This document shows positions 9,124 to 17,281 of a stretch of DNA of 64,000 nt, one piece after another. The notes beneath the pieces are model-generated. The model saw only the letters and a list, made by a program, of their open reading frames with translations. It did not search any database and was not told the origin of the DNA. This stretch comes from CAG-1782 sp964418255. Its GTDB lineage: Bacteria; Bacillota; Clostridia; Christensenellales; DTU072. The position numbers and the translations under genes were made by a program. The DNA lies in the NCBI GenBank assembly GCA_964418255.1, contig CAYQKV010000001.1, positions 124,001 to 188,000 on the forward strand. The letters run 5' to 3'. The stretch's first letter is position 1. Each line of letters opens with the position of its first letter.

Positions 9124-11025
9124 CTATGATAAGGAAATATATACCGTATTATTTTTATCGACGTAACTCCCGGGCGCAGGCAACTGATAAGTGACTTTGT
9201 TCCCGTTTCCCGCTTCTCCGTAATATTCATAGTACATTCCTTTCGCCCCGAGCACGGCGACCGCCTCTGTGATAGACATACCTATCAAGTCCGGCATTTC
9301 GAGGACAGGCAGATTTTCCACGTCTTCCGTCGGCGCCCAACCTTTATACGCGAACGTCTGCGAAAAAATTTGCGACGCGTATGGCGCGGCCACGACGCTA
9401 CCGTAATATGCCCCATTGGAAGGCTCGTCCACGATAAACAGCAAAATGTATTCGGGGTCGTTTGCCGGCGCAAAGCCCATAAACGTTGCCACGTATTTTC
9501 CTTGCGCAATTCCTCCGCCGTTTTCCGAATATTTTTGAGCCGTTCCCGTTTTTCCCCCTATTCGATACCCTGCTACCTGTGCGTTTTTTCCTCCGCCCTC
9601 TTTCACTACGCCTTCGAGTATTTCCCGCATTATCGCGCTCGTTTTTTCGCTTATAACCTGTTTTTTAACGATTTTTTCCGATTTATAGACTGTTTTTCCG
9701 TCTTTTACTATTTTATCTACAAGGTGAGGAGTAAGCAGTTCTCCGCCGTTTATCACCGACGCGCACGCCGTAATCAGTTCCAACGCGGTTACCGCAACCG
9801 CCTGTCCGAAACCTATACGCGCAAGGTCTACGCTTTTTACGTTATCGACGTTTATCATCAATCCGCACGCCTCTCCGCTCGCGTCAATCCCTGTTTTTTC
9901 GCATATTCCGAAGGATTTTAATCCCGAATACATCGTATCTTTTCCCAGTCCGAGCGCAATGTCCATAAACATACAGTTGCAAGAGTTTTGTACGGCTTCC
10001 GCGAAAGTCTGCGACCCGTGTCCGATAGTCCGCCAGCATTTGATTCTCGTACCGTCAATCATTCTGTATCCCGGACAATATACTCTCGTCGATTCGGGAC
10101 TTACAATTCCGTTTTCCAATCCGAGCGCGGCGGTGAGAACCTTGAACGTAGAACCCGGTTCATAGACGTTACTTATGATGGTATTTCTGCTTACTTCCAT
10201 AAGTTCCGCGACGTTATCTCGCGGTATATTGTTGAGGTCGAAAGACGGAGCTTGCGCCATTGCGACTACCGCGCCTGTTTTTGCGTTAAGCATAATACAC
10301 GAAGCCGATTTGGCTTTATGCGTAGCGTAGGCGTCATTTACCGCGCTTTGAACTATACTTTGCAATGAATAGTCTATCGTGAGATAGACGTCCGCGCCTT
10401 TTTGTCCTTCTATATAATAGGTTACGTTCGTATCCAACTCTCTGCCTACAAGGTCGGTTTCGGTAAGCAATTTTCCGTTCGTGCCCTGTAAATACGAATT
10501 ATACTTCGATTCGATACCAGTTTGCCCTACGCCGTCCACGTTGGTAAACCCTAATACCATCGACGCAAAATCGCCGTAAACGTATTTCCTCGATATATTC
10601 TGAGCATAGTAAATCCCGCTCGGATTTGCGGCGTAAATCATAGAAATCTGTTCTCCCGTCACGTTTTTCGAGACGGTGATTTCGCTTACCTTTGTATTTA
10701 ATCTGTCGTATAATTTGTTTTCATCCACACCTAATATCGTGGACAACATCTGCGCCGTATAGCGTTTATCTTTAACCGAATTCGGTCTTACGTAAACCGT
10801 ATAAATCGTAGCCGTATCTGCGAGCATATTTCCGTTTACGTCGTAAATATTTCCTCTTTCTCCCGTTACGGGAACGTCGCGCGTCCACTGGTCCAACGCT
10901 TTTATCTGTAAGGTTTCCGAAGAAAAAACCATCAAATAGATGAGTCTCGCAAAAATCGCTGTAAATAAAAAGATTATTAACACCGCAAGCGTTAATAATC
11001 TTTTGTTAAGTCTGTATTTAGACAT
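9124..11025 (-). CDS. ftsI: Class B penicillin-binding protein (FtsI/SpoVD) with one PASTA domain
   Basis: Membrane-anchored transpeptidase that cross-links septal or spore-cortex peptidoglycan. It has an N-terminal membrane helix (about residues 10-32), a dimerisation domain starting with RGNIYDVNGN, and the transpeptidase motifs STFK (292-295), SCN (348-350) and KTGT (492-495). A C-terminal PASTA domain spans about 572-633. The single PASTA domain and the gene order (rsmH, ftsL position, this gene, murE) resemble Bacillus spoVD and pbpB; only one copy is present, so it may serve both division and sporulation. No good ribosome site is seen close to the ATG. Confidence 0.94.
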   Translation of the reverse strand: MSKYRLNKRLLTLAVLIIFLFTAIFARLIYLMVFSSETLQIKALDQWTRDVPVTGERGNIYDVNGNMLADTATIYTVYVRPNSVKDKRYTAQMLSTILGVDENKLYDRLNTKVSEITVSKNVTGEQISMIYAANPSGIYYAQNISRKYVYGDFASMVLGFTNVDGVGQTGIESKYNSYLQGTNGKLLTETDLVGRELDTNVTYYIEGQKGADVYLTIDYSLQSIVQSAVNDAYATHKAKSASCIMLNAKTGAVVAMAQAPSFDLNNIPRDNVAELMEVSRNTIISNVYEPGSTFKVLTAALGLENGIVSPESTRVYCPGYRMIDGTRIKCWRTIGHGSQTFAEAVQNSCNCMFMDIALGLGKDTMYSGLKSFGICEKTGIDASGEACGLMINVDNVKSVDLARIGFGQAVAVTALELITACASVINGGELLTPHLVDKIVKDGKTVYKSEKIVKKQVISEKTSAIMREILEGVVKEGGGKNAQVAGYRIGGKTGTAQKYSENGGGIAQGKYVATFMGFAPANDPEYILLFIVDEPSNGAYYGSVVAAPYASQIFSQTFAYKGWAPTEDVENLPVLEMPDLIGMSITEAVAVLGAKGMYYEYYGEAGNGNKVTYQLPAPGSYVDKNNTVYISLS

Positions 11026-11050
11026 TGCGTCGGTTCTTACACCTTCTTTT

Positions 11051-11569
11051 TTATTTTAGCGAATCACACAGGTTGTCAAACCAATTTCCGTTGTCTTCGG
11101 ATTCTTCGTCTTCCATCATTTCGATGCCCGACGAATTCTCGGTCGGCGCGTCCGACGCGCCCGCCGTGTCGATATTGTCACCTGCGGTAGTCTTCACTAT
11201 TACTATTAATGCAAGACAAAGCATAATAATGACATAAGCGCACAATATTATTTTACCGAATTTTTTGAACTGAACGCTTTTTGCAGAAGCCCCTGCGGTT
11301 GAATTTTCCGATTTACCGCCTAACGCTTTCCACATTCTCGATTTTCTGTCCGCGTCGTCGTCTCTGCATTCGAATTCTTCCTGCGTCATAACCTTTTCTT
11401 CGGAGGGCGCGGTTCTTCTTAATTGTTCTTTTAAGTACTTTGCATACGACGGAGAAAGCGTCTCTTTCTCTTCGGCGTCTGCAACGCGGTCGCTTACGTC
11501 CGTTTGCGGAATATATTTGTTCTTGCTGATAATGAAATTGTCATAAGCCGTAAGTCTTTCGTTGTTCAT
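11051..11569 (-). CDS. Single-pass membrane protein in the ftsL position
   Basis: Unrecognised 172-residue protein. It has a hydrophilic N-terminal part of about 100 residues rich in Glu, Lys and Ser, one membrane helix (about 106-127, KIILCAYVIIMLCLALIVIV) and an acidic tail of about 45 residues. The position between rsmH and the class B PBP is where ftsL always sits, and the topology (N inside, one helix) agrees. However, the outer segment is short, acidic and has no leucine-zipper coiled coil, unlike FtsL or DivIC. It may be a highly reduced FtsL or an unrelated replacement. AGGAGG precedes the ATG. Confidence 0.75.
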   Translation of the reverse strand: MNNERLTAYDNFIISKNKYIPQTDVSDRVADAEEKETLSPSYAKYLKEQLRRTAPSEEKVMTQEEFECRDDDADRKSRMWKALGGKSENSTAGASAKSVQFKKFGKIILCAYVIIMLCLALIVIVKTTAGDNIDTAGASDAPTENSSGIEMMEDEESEDNGNWFDNLCDSLK

Positions 11570-11584
11570 TTCGTTGTCCCTCCT

Positions 11585-12514
11585 TTATATTCTCTTGATT
11601 ATCCGTAGTTTTGCGCTTTCCGAACGCTTGTTTATCTCGCTTTCCTCGCTTCCGAGAATGGGTTTTTTCGTTAGTATTTCAACTTCTTTCCTTTTGTTAC
11701 ATACGCATACGGGTAGGCGTTTATCGCATACGCAATCTTTTTCCAGTTCGATAAATGCGCGTTTAACTATCCTGTCTTCGAGCGAATGAAAAGTGATTAC
11801 GCACATCCGTCCGCCTTTTTTTAATCTCAACGCCGCTTTATAAATAAAATCATAAAGACCGTCGAGTTCTCCGTTTACTTCTATCCTGACAGCCTGAAAA
11901 GTTCTTTTTGCGGGATTTCCGAATTTATAACGCTCTTTTGCCGGGTACGCTTTTGCCGCTATGGACGCAAGTTGCAAGGTGGTTTCGATTTTACTTTCCT
12001 GTCTCTCCCTTACAATTGCGCCGGCTATTCTGCGCGCGTATCTCTCCTCTCCGTATTCGAAAAGAATTCGACTTAACTCTTCCTCCGAATATTCGTTTAC
12101 CACTTCGTACGCCGAGACCTTCTGCTCACGGTTCATTCTCATATCGAGTTTAGCGTCCTTCATATAAGAAAAGCCGCGTTCGGGCGAGTCTATCTGATAC
12201 GAACTTACGCCAAGGTCGAGCAATATTCCGTCGACTTCGGAAATTCCGATTGCCGTCAGGTTTTCACAAAGATTTTTGTAATCGTCGTGAAAAAAAACTA
12301 TTTTATCAAGTTGCGAAGCAAATTTTTCCTTTGCGTTTTCTATTGCGTCGATATCAAGGTCGTTTGCTATGAGTTTTCCGCAATCGAGTTTTTCCAGTAT
12401 CTTTGCGCTGTGTCCGCCGCCCCCTAAGGTTCCGTCAACGTATATTCCGTCGGATTTTATATCAAGTCCGTCGATAACCGCGCCGAGCAAAACCGGAAAA
12501 TGGGAGTATTCCAT
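11585..12514 (-). CDS. rsmH: 16S rRNA (cytosine1402-N4)-methyltransferase RsmH
   Basis: SAM-dependent enzyme that methylates C1402 of 16S rRNA in the decoding centre. The 309-residue protein begins with HFPVLLGAVIDGL, followed by the SAM-binding loop DGTLGGGGHS, the LDLGVSSYQID motif and RAFIELEKDC near the C-terminus, all typical of MraW/RsmH. It lies three bases after mraZ in the standard mraZ-rsmH order, so the two share one transcript and MraZ control. Confidence 0.97.
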   Translation of the reverse strand: MEYSHFPVLLGAVIDGLDIKSDGIYVDGTLGGGGHSAKILEKLDCGKLIANDLDIDAIENAKEKFASQLDKIVFFHDDYKNLCENLTAIGISEVDGILLDLGVSSYQIDSPERGFSYMKDAKLDMRMNREQKVSAYEVVNEYSEEELSRILFEYGEERYARRIAGAIVRERQESKIETTLQLASIAAKAYPAKERYKFGNPAKRTFQAVRIEVNGELDGLYDFIYKAALRLKKGGRMCVITFHSLEDRIVKRAFIELEKDCVCDKRLPVCVCNKRKEVEILTKKPILGSEESEINKRSESAKLRIIKRI

Positions 12515-12517
12515 AAC

Positions 12518-12949
12518 TTATATTCCCAACGCGCTGACCGCGCCGTTAATATCGAGTTTGTCCGCACCGTAAATACTGTCGTACGCTTCTTCCGACCAAA
12601 TCTCTACCCTGCTCATCGCGCCGAGAAAAACGACTTTCTTGTTTATTCCCGCATACTCTTTGAGCCTCGACGGCAAAATAAATCTTCCCTGCGCGTCCTC
12701 TTCGGGAGAAAATACGGTGGAGCTTAACATACGAATGGCTTTCTGCTTGCCGAAATCGTCAAAGCGAGTATCTCCCGCAATTTCCGCTATCTTCTCCATA
12801 AATTCGTTTTGAGTCATAAGAAACAAAGCGCCGTCGGTGCCCGCGCAAATAGTTACCGCTTCGCTACCCAACTGCGTTCTTATCTTATTCGGTATTCTCA
12901 TTCTTCCCTTATCGTCCAAAGCGACTCGGTACTCTCCGAAATAAAACAT
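12518..12949 (-). CDS. mraZ: Transcriptional regulator MraZ
   Basis: DNA-binding regulator of the division and cell-wall cluster, acting on its own promoter. The 143-residue protein has two AbrB-like beta domains, each with the DxxxR signature (DDKGRMRIP near residue 12 and EDAQGRFILP near 88). MraZ forms oligomeric rings that read arrays of short direct repeats. Such an array, five GTGG units with 10-base periodicity, lies upstream at 13067-13110. It is the first gene of the cluster and is preceded by AGGAAGGGAC. Confidence 0.96.
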   Translation of the reverse strand: MFYFGEYRVALDDKGRMRIPNKIRTQLGSEAVTICAGTDGALFLMTQNEFMEKIAEIAGDTRFDDFGKQKAIRMLSSTVFSPEEDAQGRFILPSRLKEYAGINKKVVFLGAMSRVEIWSEEAYDSIYGADKLDINGAVSALGI

Positions 12950-12987
12950 TGTCCCTTCCTTTTACTCTCAGCTTCGATTGTATTCCT

Positions 12988-13016
12988 ATTGTAACACAGT
13001 TTTTTTCCATTGACAA
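12988..13016 (-). promoter_or_regulatory. Sigma-A promoter of the mraZ cluster
   Basis: TTGTCA at 13011-13016, 17 bases, then TACAAT at 12988-12993 on the minus strand, about 38 bases before the mraZ ATG. A long A/T tract at 13028-13064 lies just upstream and may act as an UP element or bend. Confidence 0.75.
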
Positions 13017-13066
13017 CCACTTGACTTGATTTTTTCTTAAAAAAATTAAAAAAAAGTTTTTTATTT

Positions 13067-13110
13067 CCACTTATACCCACTAAGTTTCCACGTTTTCCAC
13101 TTTTATCCAC
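13067..13110 (-). promoter_or_regulatory. Array of five GTGG repeats (probable MraZ operator)
   Basis: On the minus strand GTGG occurs five times; the plus-strand CCAC copies start at 13067, 13077, 13088, 13097 and 13107, so the steps are 10, 11, 9 and 10 bases. Several units read AAGTGG or AAAGTGG. Known MraZ operators are GTGGG-like or AAAGTG-like direct repeats at one-turn spacing next to mraZ. The outermost unit (13103-13111, TTATCCACA) also matches a DnaA box. The array is about 50 bases upstream of the -35 box, farther than a simple repressor site. Confidence 0.65.
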
Positions 13111-13114
13111 AATG

Positions 13115-13150
13115 AAAATCCCGTACGTAAACTTTCGTACGGGATTTTTT
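13115..13150 (-). terminator. Terminator after the phosphoesterase gene
   Basis: AATCCCGTACG and CGTACGGGATT form an 11-bp stem with a short loop. The minus-strand stem is followed by TTTTC. It separates the phosphoesterase unit from the mraZ control region. Confidence 0.75.
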
Positions 13151-13188
13151 CTTTCTTATTAAATAAATATTTGCGGATTCTATAACTA

Positions 13189-13884
13189 CTATTCCAAACG
13201 CATAAGTTTATTGTCGAGATAATCGCAGGAAGTAAGATAATAGTTTACTCCGTCGATGACTACGGGACCGTCTTTATATCTTGCACATTGACCGTGAAGG
13301 TGTCCGTATACTACGGTTTTTATCCCTGCTTCGGAAAAAAGTTGAGTAAACGCGGATTTTTCAAATCGCGAATTAAAAGGCGGATAGTGAATTAACCCGA
13401 TAATCTCGTTTCCTTTCGCGATTTTTTTTGCCGAATCAATCGACATACCGAGACGGATAATCTCCCTGTCGAAAATTTTTTTATCTTCTGCGCTTTGTTC
13501 GTCTTTTTCGGGTACGGTCCAACCGCGCGTCCCGCAAAAAACTTTATCGCCTACGTTTATAGCGTTGTTTTGCAAAAAATGAATGCCGTTTAATTTAAGG
13601 TCGCATAATTTTTTATATGTACACCACCAATAATCGTGATTTCCGCGCAAAATAATTTTCGTCCCCGGCATTTCGCTTATCTCGGTCAGGTCTTTCATAG
13701 CCTGTCCGAGGTTCATTCCCCACGATATATCCCCGGCAATCAGAACTACGTCGTCGGAATCGACCTTTTCTTTCCAGTCCGCACGGATTTTATCCCAATG
13801 TCCTATCCAGCTTATGCCGAATATGTCCATAGGTTTGTCCGTTCCTCCCGTCAAATGTAAATCGCTTATAGCATAAATTTTCAT
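13189..13884 (-). CDS. Calcineurin-like metallophosphoesterase
   Basis: Predicted cytosolic phosphoesterase with a two-metal centre; the substrate cannot be told from the sequence. The 231-residue protein has the motifs in order: SDLHLTG (7-13), AGDISWGMN (about 49-57), RGNHDYWW, the IHYPPFN histidine and a C-terminal VYGHLHG. A WIGHWDKI insertion follows the first motif, as in a common clostridial subfamily. It forms a one-gene unit with a promoter whose -10 box ends seven bases before the ATG and no ribosome site, so the mRNA should be leaderless. Confidence 0.9.
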   Translation of the reverse strand: MKIYAISDLHLTGGTDKPMDIFGISWIGHWDKIRADWKEKVDSDDVVLIAGDISWGMNLGQAMKDLTEISEMPGTKIILRGNHDYWWCTYKKLCDLKLNGIHFLQNNAINVGDKVFCGTRGWTVPEKDEQSAEDKKIFDREIIRLGMSIDSAKKIAKGNEIIGLIHYPPFNSRFEKSAFTQLFSEAGIKTVVYGHLHGQCARYKDGPVVIDGVNYYLTSCDYLDNKLMRLE

Positions 13885-13891
13885 TATTTAT

Positions 13892-13920
13892 ATTGTATCA
13901 TAAAAAAATCGTACTTACAA
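13892..13920 (-). promoter_or_regulatory. Promoter of the phosphoesterase gene (predicted leaderless)
   Basis: TTGTAA at 13915-13920, 17 bases, TACAAT at 13892-13897. Only seven bases separate the -10 box from the ATG at 13884, so transcription should begin at or one base before the start codon. Confidence 0.7.
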
Positions 13921-14029
13921 TTATAAACCCCGAACAATGCGGACTAATTGTTTTATTTCCATTAAAAACGCGACTACTATTCACATTCTACGTTTATCTT
14001 TTTATAAAACACAACCGCGCCGAAAACCA

Positions 14030-14037
14030 CATAGAAT
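14030..14037 (+). promoter_or_regulatory. Possible sporulation-sigma -10 element (CATAGAAT)
   Basis: CATAGAAT fits the CATANNNT -10 core of sigma-E and sigma-K promoters and lies 32 bases before the ATG of the Cys-rich protein gene. A convincing -35 element is not seen, although ACAC at about 14010 could serve a sigma-K type promoter. No sigma-A promoter is evident. Confidence 0.35.
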
Positions 14038-14069
14038 GTAGTAGATATAAGTAAAAAGGGAGATTTATT

Positions 14070-14669
14070 ATGGCTTGTAATTTCAGAAATTGTAACTCTT
14101 CCGCTTTATGTTGTACCGGAAGCAATACGTGTGAAAAAACTTGTATCGAAGTGAAAAAAGTTTTTGACGCGTGTTTGCAACAGCGGAGCGTAAGCGCAAC
14201 TCTTACGGTCGATTTCGGTTCGGAGACGGCAACGTCTATACTTAGCGTCAACAGTTCGGGAGAAAGTACGATAACATCGTTAACCGTAAGCCCGATTGCA
14301 GGCACACCGAATTCAAGAGTGAGTTATACCGTCACTACGCCCGTAACCGTAACCGGCACAAATGCAGCGGGAGCAACCATCACAGGAACTTCAAGTATGT
14401 CGTTCGATATGGATATAGTACTCAGAGTTCCTCAAGACGGCGTTATCGCACCTCAAATCGACGCTGTCGTAGCAGTGGTAGGACTTCAAAACGCGGTCGC
14501 CGACGGCAACACGGTCACAACCAACGCTTGTGTCACCATTATTACAAAAGTAGTGGCAGACGTAATACTCGTGGTTCCCTCTTACGGTTATCCCGTATTG
14601 CCGCCCTGCCAGGAATATACTCAGGACGTATGCTCTGGAGTGTTCAACACGCCTGTGTTCCCTCGCTGA
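14070..14669 (+). CDS. Cys-rich-head, beta-rich protein, possible spore-surface component
   Basis: Unrecognised 199-residue protein without a signal peptide. The first 45 residues hold seven cysteines (NFRNCNSSALCCTGSNTCEK onward); the KVFDACLQQ segment then leads into a Thr/Ser/Val-rich region of alternating beta pattern, ending with a Pro- and Cys-containing tail (LPPCQEYTQDVC). Such Cys-rich heads on beta domains are common in spore coat proteins, and similar KVFDAC proteins are, to my memory, frequent in clostridia. It is a lone gene with GGGAG before the ATG and a possible sporulation -10 element. Spore-coat function is an inference. Confidence 0.8.
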   Translation: MACNFRNCNSSALCCTGSNTCEKTCIEVKKVFDACLQQRSVSATLTVDFGSETATSILSVNSSGESTITSLTVSPIAGTPNSRVSYTVTTPVTVTGTNAAGATITGTSSMSFDMDIVLRVPQDGVIAPQIDAVVAVVGLQNAVADGNTVTTNACVTIITKVVADVILVVPSYGYPVLPPCQEYTQDVCSGVFNTPVFPR

Positions 14670-14689
14670 GCCTGTTTACTTCGGAGAAA

Positions 14690-14720
14690 AGAGGCTGTTT
14701 GCTTAACGCAAACAGCCTCT
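14690..14720. terminator. Bidirectional terminator
   Basis: AGAGGCTGTTTGC and GCAAACAGCCTCT form a perfect 13-bp stem. It lies between the convergent Cys-rich protein gene and engB, with GATTTTC after it on the plus strand and TTTTC on the minus strand. Confidence 0.9.
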
Positions 14721-14725
14721 GATTT

Positions 14726-15310
14726 TCAGTTATTTATAATCTGTTCTATCCTCTCGTATATTTGTTCCGCGCCTGTCTTTTCCATCGACGAACATACGTA
14801 AATATTGTCCACACCCACGCCTATATAATCCGCAATTTCCTTTTTTCTTCTCATTCTCGCGGCTTTGCTCAGTTTGTCTGCCTTCGTTGCTATAATGGTA
14901 AAAGGAATATTATAGTAATACAAATATTTGAACATATCCATATCGTTTGCCGTCGGGTCGTGTCTTATATCAATCAACATAAAAACGTTTTTCAGTCCGT
15001 CCGAACCTTGCAAATAGCTCTCGATAAGTTTTCCCCATTTCTCTTTTTCTTTATCGTTTACTTTGGCGAAACCGTACCCCGGCAAATCAACGAAATAACA
15101 TACGCCGTCGTTGATTTTATAATAATTGAGAAGTCTTGTTCTTCCGGGTTCTTTACTTGTCTTTGCCAGTTTGGAATTGTTGCATATGAAATTGATAAAA
15201 GAAGACTTCCCGACGTTGGATTTTCCCGCAATGGCAATTTCCGTTGGGTAGTGCTCTTTAATTTGTCGATAGTCTCCTACGCTCGTTACGAATTCGGCTT
15301 TTTTTATCAT
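14726..15310 (-). CDS. engB: Ribosome assembly GTPase EngB/YsxC
   Basis: Small GTPase needed for late 50S subunit assembly. The 194-residue protein has G1 GKSNVGKSSFI (29-39), G2/G3 GRTRLLNYY and DLPGYGFAK, G4 ATKADKLS, and a short C-terminal basic region, as expected for EngB. It is the last gene of the tig-clpP-clpX-engB unit, with AAGGAGAA before its ATG. In Bacillus subtilis the same gene (ysxC) also closes the tig-clpX-lon group; lon is absent here. Confidence 0.96.
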   Translation of the reverse strand: MIKKAEFVTSVGDYRQIKEHYPTEIAIAGKSNVGKSSFINFICNNSKLAKTSKEPGRTRLLNYYKINDGVCYFVDLPGYGFAKVNDKEKEKWGKLIESYLQGSDGLKNVFMLIDIRHDPTANDMDMFKYLYYYNIPFTIIATKADKLSKAARMRRKKEIADYIGVGVDNIYVCSSMEKTGAEQIYERIEQIINN

Positions 15311-15326
15311 ATGTTCTCCTTATAAA

Positions 15327-15354
15327 TTGCGCGGAAACAATAGTTCCCGCGCAA
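15327..15354 (-). terminator. Weak hairpin between clpX and engB
   Basis: TTGCGCGGGAAC and GTTTCCGCGCAA pair with one G-T mismatch around a four-base loop, and TTTATAA follows on the minus strand. It could give partial termination after clpX or mark an mRNA processing site. Confidence 0.45.
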
Positions 15355-15366
15355 AAATACCATTTT

Positions 15367-16626
15367 TTAAGCAATCTTTTTTCTGATTATTAACGGTTCA
15401 GCACCGGTTTCTATCGCCTCTTCGGTGACGATTATTTTTTCTACGTCGGGGTCGGACGGAACTTCGTACATTACGTTAAGCATTGCTTTTTCGACTATCG
15501 TACGCAATCCCCTTGCCCCGGTTTTCAGTTTAATCGACTTTCTTGCCACCGCTCTGAGCGCGCCTTCCGTAAATTCAAGTTCAACGTTATTCAGCTTCAT
15601 CATTCGGATATACTGCTTTGTAATGGCGTTTTTCGGCTCGGTCATTATCCGCACGAGGTCGTCTTCCGTAAGCTGGTCGAGCGTAGCGACAATCGGCATT
15701 CTTCCGACGAATTCGGGAATAAGTCCGTACTTAATCAAATCGTCGGGTTGTAAATCCTGCATACTTTCGGCATAGTTTCCGTCTTTTTCGCGAAGACTTC
15801 CGCCAAAACCGAGCGAAGAGTTATCTTTTCTGCTGTTCACGACTTTTTCAAGCCCGACAAACGCGCCGCCGCAGATAAACAGAATATTTGTCGTGTCTAT
15901 CTGTATAAACTCTTCCTGCGGATGTTTACGCCCGCCGTGCGGAGGAACGTTTGCCACCGTGGATTCTATAATTTTAAGAAGCGCCTGTTGAACGCCTTCG
16001 CCGCTTACGTCGCGCGTTATGCTTACGTTCTCGGTTTTGCGGCAAATTTTGTCGATTTCGTCGATATAAACTATACCTTTTTCCGCTCTCGACACGTCTC
16101 CGTCCGCAGCCTGAATAAGTTTAAGCAAAATGTTTTCCACGTCTTCGCCGACATAACCCGCTTCGGTAAGCGTCGTCGCGTCCGCTACGCAGAAAGGAAC
16201 GTTGAGAATATCCGCAAGCGTTCTGGCAAGCAAAGTTTTCCCGCTGCCGGTCGGACCGAGCATCAGCACGTTGCTTTTGTCGAGTCTGACTTCGTTATTC
16301 TCTTTATTTTCAAGCTCTTTTATGCGTTTATAGTGGTTGTATACGGCGACTGACAAAATCTTCTTTGCCGTATGTTGCCCTACGATATATTCGTCGAGTT
16401 TTTCTTTGATTTCGTGCGGTGTAGGCAAAGGCTTGTCTTCCTCCGCGCCCATTCCTTTAACTTTCGATTCCGTAGATTCGAGTTCTTTAAGCGTCTCGCT
16501 TGCGCGGAACACGCAAAGATTGCACAGCGAAACGCAACTCGGACCTTCGAGCAGTGTTACGGCGTCCTGCGCCGTTCTTCCGCAGAAAACGCATCTTTCG
16601 CTGTCGACTTCTATTCTGTTAATCAT
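15367..16626 (-). CDS. clpX: ATP-dependent Clp protease unfoldase subunit ClpX
   Basis: AAA+ unfoldase that feeds tagged proteins into ClpP. The 419-residue protein has an N-terminal zinc-binding domain (CVFC near residue 14 and CNLC near 36), Walker A GPTGSGKT (about 113-120), Walker B IVYIDEIDK and the C-terminal small domain with the KTGARGLR sensor-2 motif. The IGF-type ClpP-binding loop appears as SLGFGGS. It overlaps clpP by four bases, so the protease is made as one coupled unit. Confidence 0.97.
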   Translation of the reverse strand: MINRIEVDSERCVFCGRTAQDAVTLLEGPSCVSLCNLCVFRASETLKELESTESKVKGMGAEEDKPLPTPHEIKEKLDEYIVGQHTAKKILSVAVYNHYKRIKELENKENNEVRLDKSNVLMLGPTGSGKTLLARTLADILNVPFCVADATTLTEAGYVGEDVENILLKLIQAADGDVSRAEKGIVYIDEIDKICRKTENVSITRDVSGEGVQQALLKIIESTVANVPPHGGRKHPQEEFIQIDTTNILFICGGAFVGLEKVVNSRKDNSSLGFGGSLREKDGNYAESMQDLQPDDLIKYGLIPEFVGRMPIVATLDQLTEDDLVRIMTEPKNAITKQYIRMMKLNNVELEFTEGALRAVARKSIKLKTGARGLRTIVEKAMLNVMYEVPSDPDVEKIIVTEEAIETGAEPLIIRKKIA

Positions 16627-17216
16627 TTAACCTCCTGTCTGGAAACGTACACCTTGTCGATAAGACCGTACTCTCTCGCGTCTTCGGCGTCCATATAAAA
16701 ATCTCTTTCTACGTCGCTTTGGATTTTTTCAAGCGGTTGATTTGTATTTTCGGCAAGAATTTTATTCATTTTAGAGCGAATTTTCAAAATTCTGTCCGCT
16801 ACGATGGCTATTTCGGTCGCCTGTCCGGAAACCCCGCCCGACGGTTGGTGAATCATAATTTCGCTGTTGGCAAGCGCAAACCTTTTGCCTTTTGTTCCCG
16901 CGCTTAAAAGAAATGCGCCCATACTTGCGGCAAGTCCTACGCAAATCGTGCATACGTCGCACTTGATATATTTCATTGTGTCGTAAATCGCCATTCCGTC
17001 GGTAACCGAACCTCCGGGGCTGTTTATATATAAACTTATATCTTTATCCGGGTCTTTAGTTTCGAGATAAAGAAGCTGAGCTACGACACTGTTAGCCGTA
17101 TTCGAGTCTATTTCACCCGTCAAAAAGATTATTCTGTCTTCGAGAAGTCTCGAATATAAGTCGTAACTTCTTTCTCCTCTCGTATCTTTTTCTATAACAA
17201 AGGGTATAGACGCCAT
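16623..17216 (-). CDS. clpP: ATP-dependent Clp protease proteolytic subunit ClpP
   Basis: Serine peptidase that forms a 14-subunit barrel with ClpX. The catalytic triad is visible as Ser98 (GLAASMGAF), His123 (MIHQPSGG) and Asp172 (ERDFYMDA) in a 197-residue protein of normal length. The ATG is preceded by AGGAGGAAA. It follows tig and precedes clpX, the E. coli gene order, whereas Bacillus keeps clpP elsewhere. Confidence 0.97.
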   Translation of the reverse strand: MASIPFVIEKDTRGERSYDLYSRLLEDRIIFLTGEIDSNTANSVVAQLLYLETKDPDKDISLYINSPGGSVTDGMAIYDTMKYIKCDVCTICVGLAASMGAFLLSAGTKGKRFALANSEIMIHQPSGGVSGQATEIAIVADRILKIRSKMNKILAENTNQPLEKIQSDVERDFYMDAEDAREYGLIDKVYVSRQEVK

Positions 17217-17245
17217 ATCGTTTTCCTCCTACTTTTTATTTTAGT

Positions 17246-17271
17246 TCGGGCAATCAAAATTGATTGCCCGA
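17246..17271 (-). other. Hairpin between tig and clpP
   Basis: TCGGGCAATC and GATTGCCCGA form a perfect 10-bp stem around six bases. No U-run follows in the direction of the genes, so it is unlikely to be a full terminator. It may be an mRNA processing or stability element that sets the ratio of tig to clpP. Confidence 0.6.
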
Positions 17272-17281
17272 CCCGTTTTTT

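Noticed and set aside
13061..13111. A possible replication origin, since TTATCCACA and several similar CCAC motifs occur next to an A/T tract
   Set aside because: dnaA, dnaN and other origin genes are absent; the repeats sit directly upstream of mraZ and suit an MraZ operator better. A DnaA contact with the one perfect box remains possible.
17246..17271. Terminator between tig and clpP
   Set aside because: The stem is perfect but no U-run follows in the direction of transcription; kept as an unassigned hairpin.
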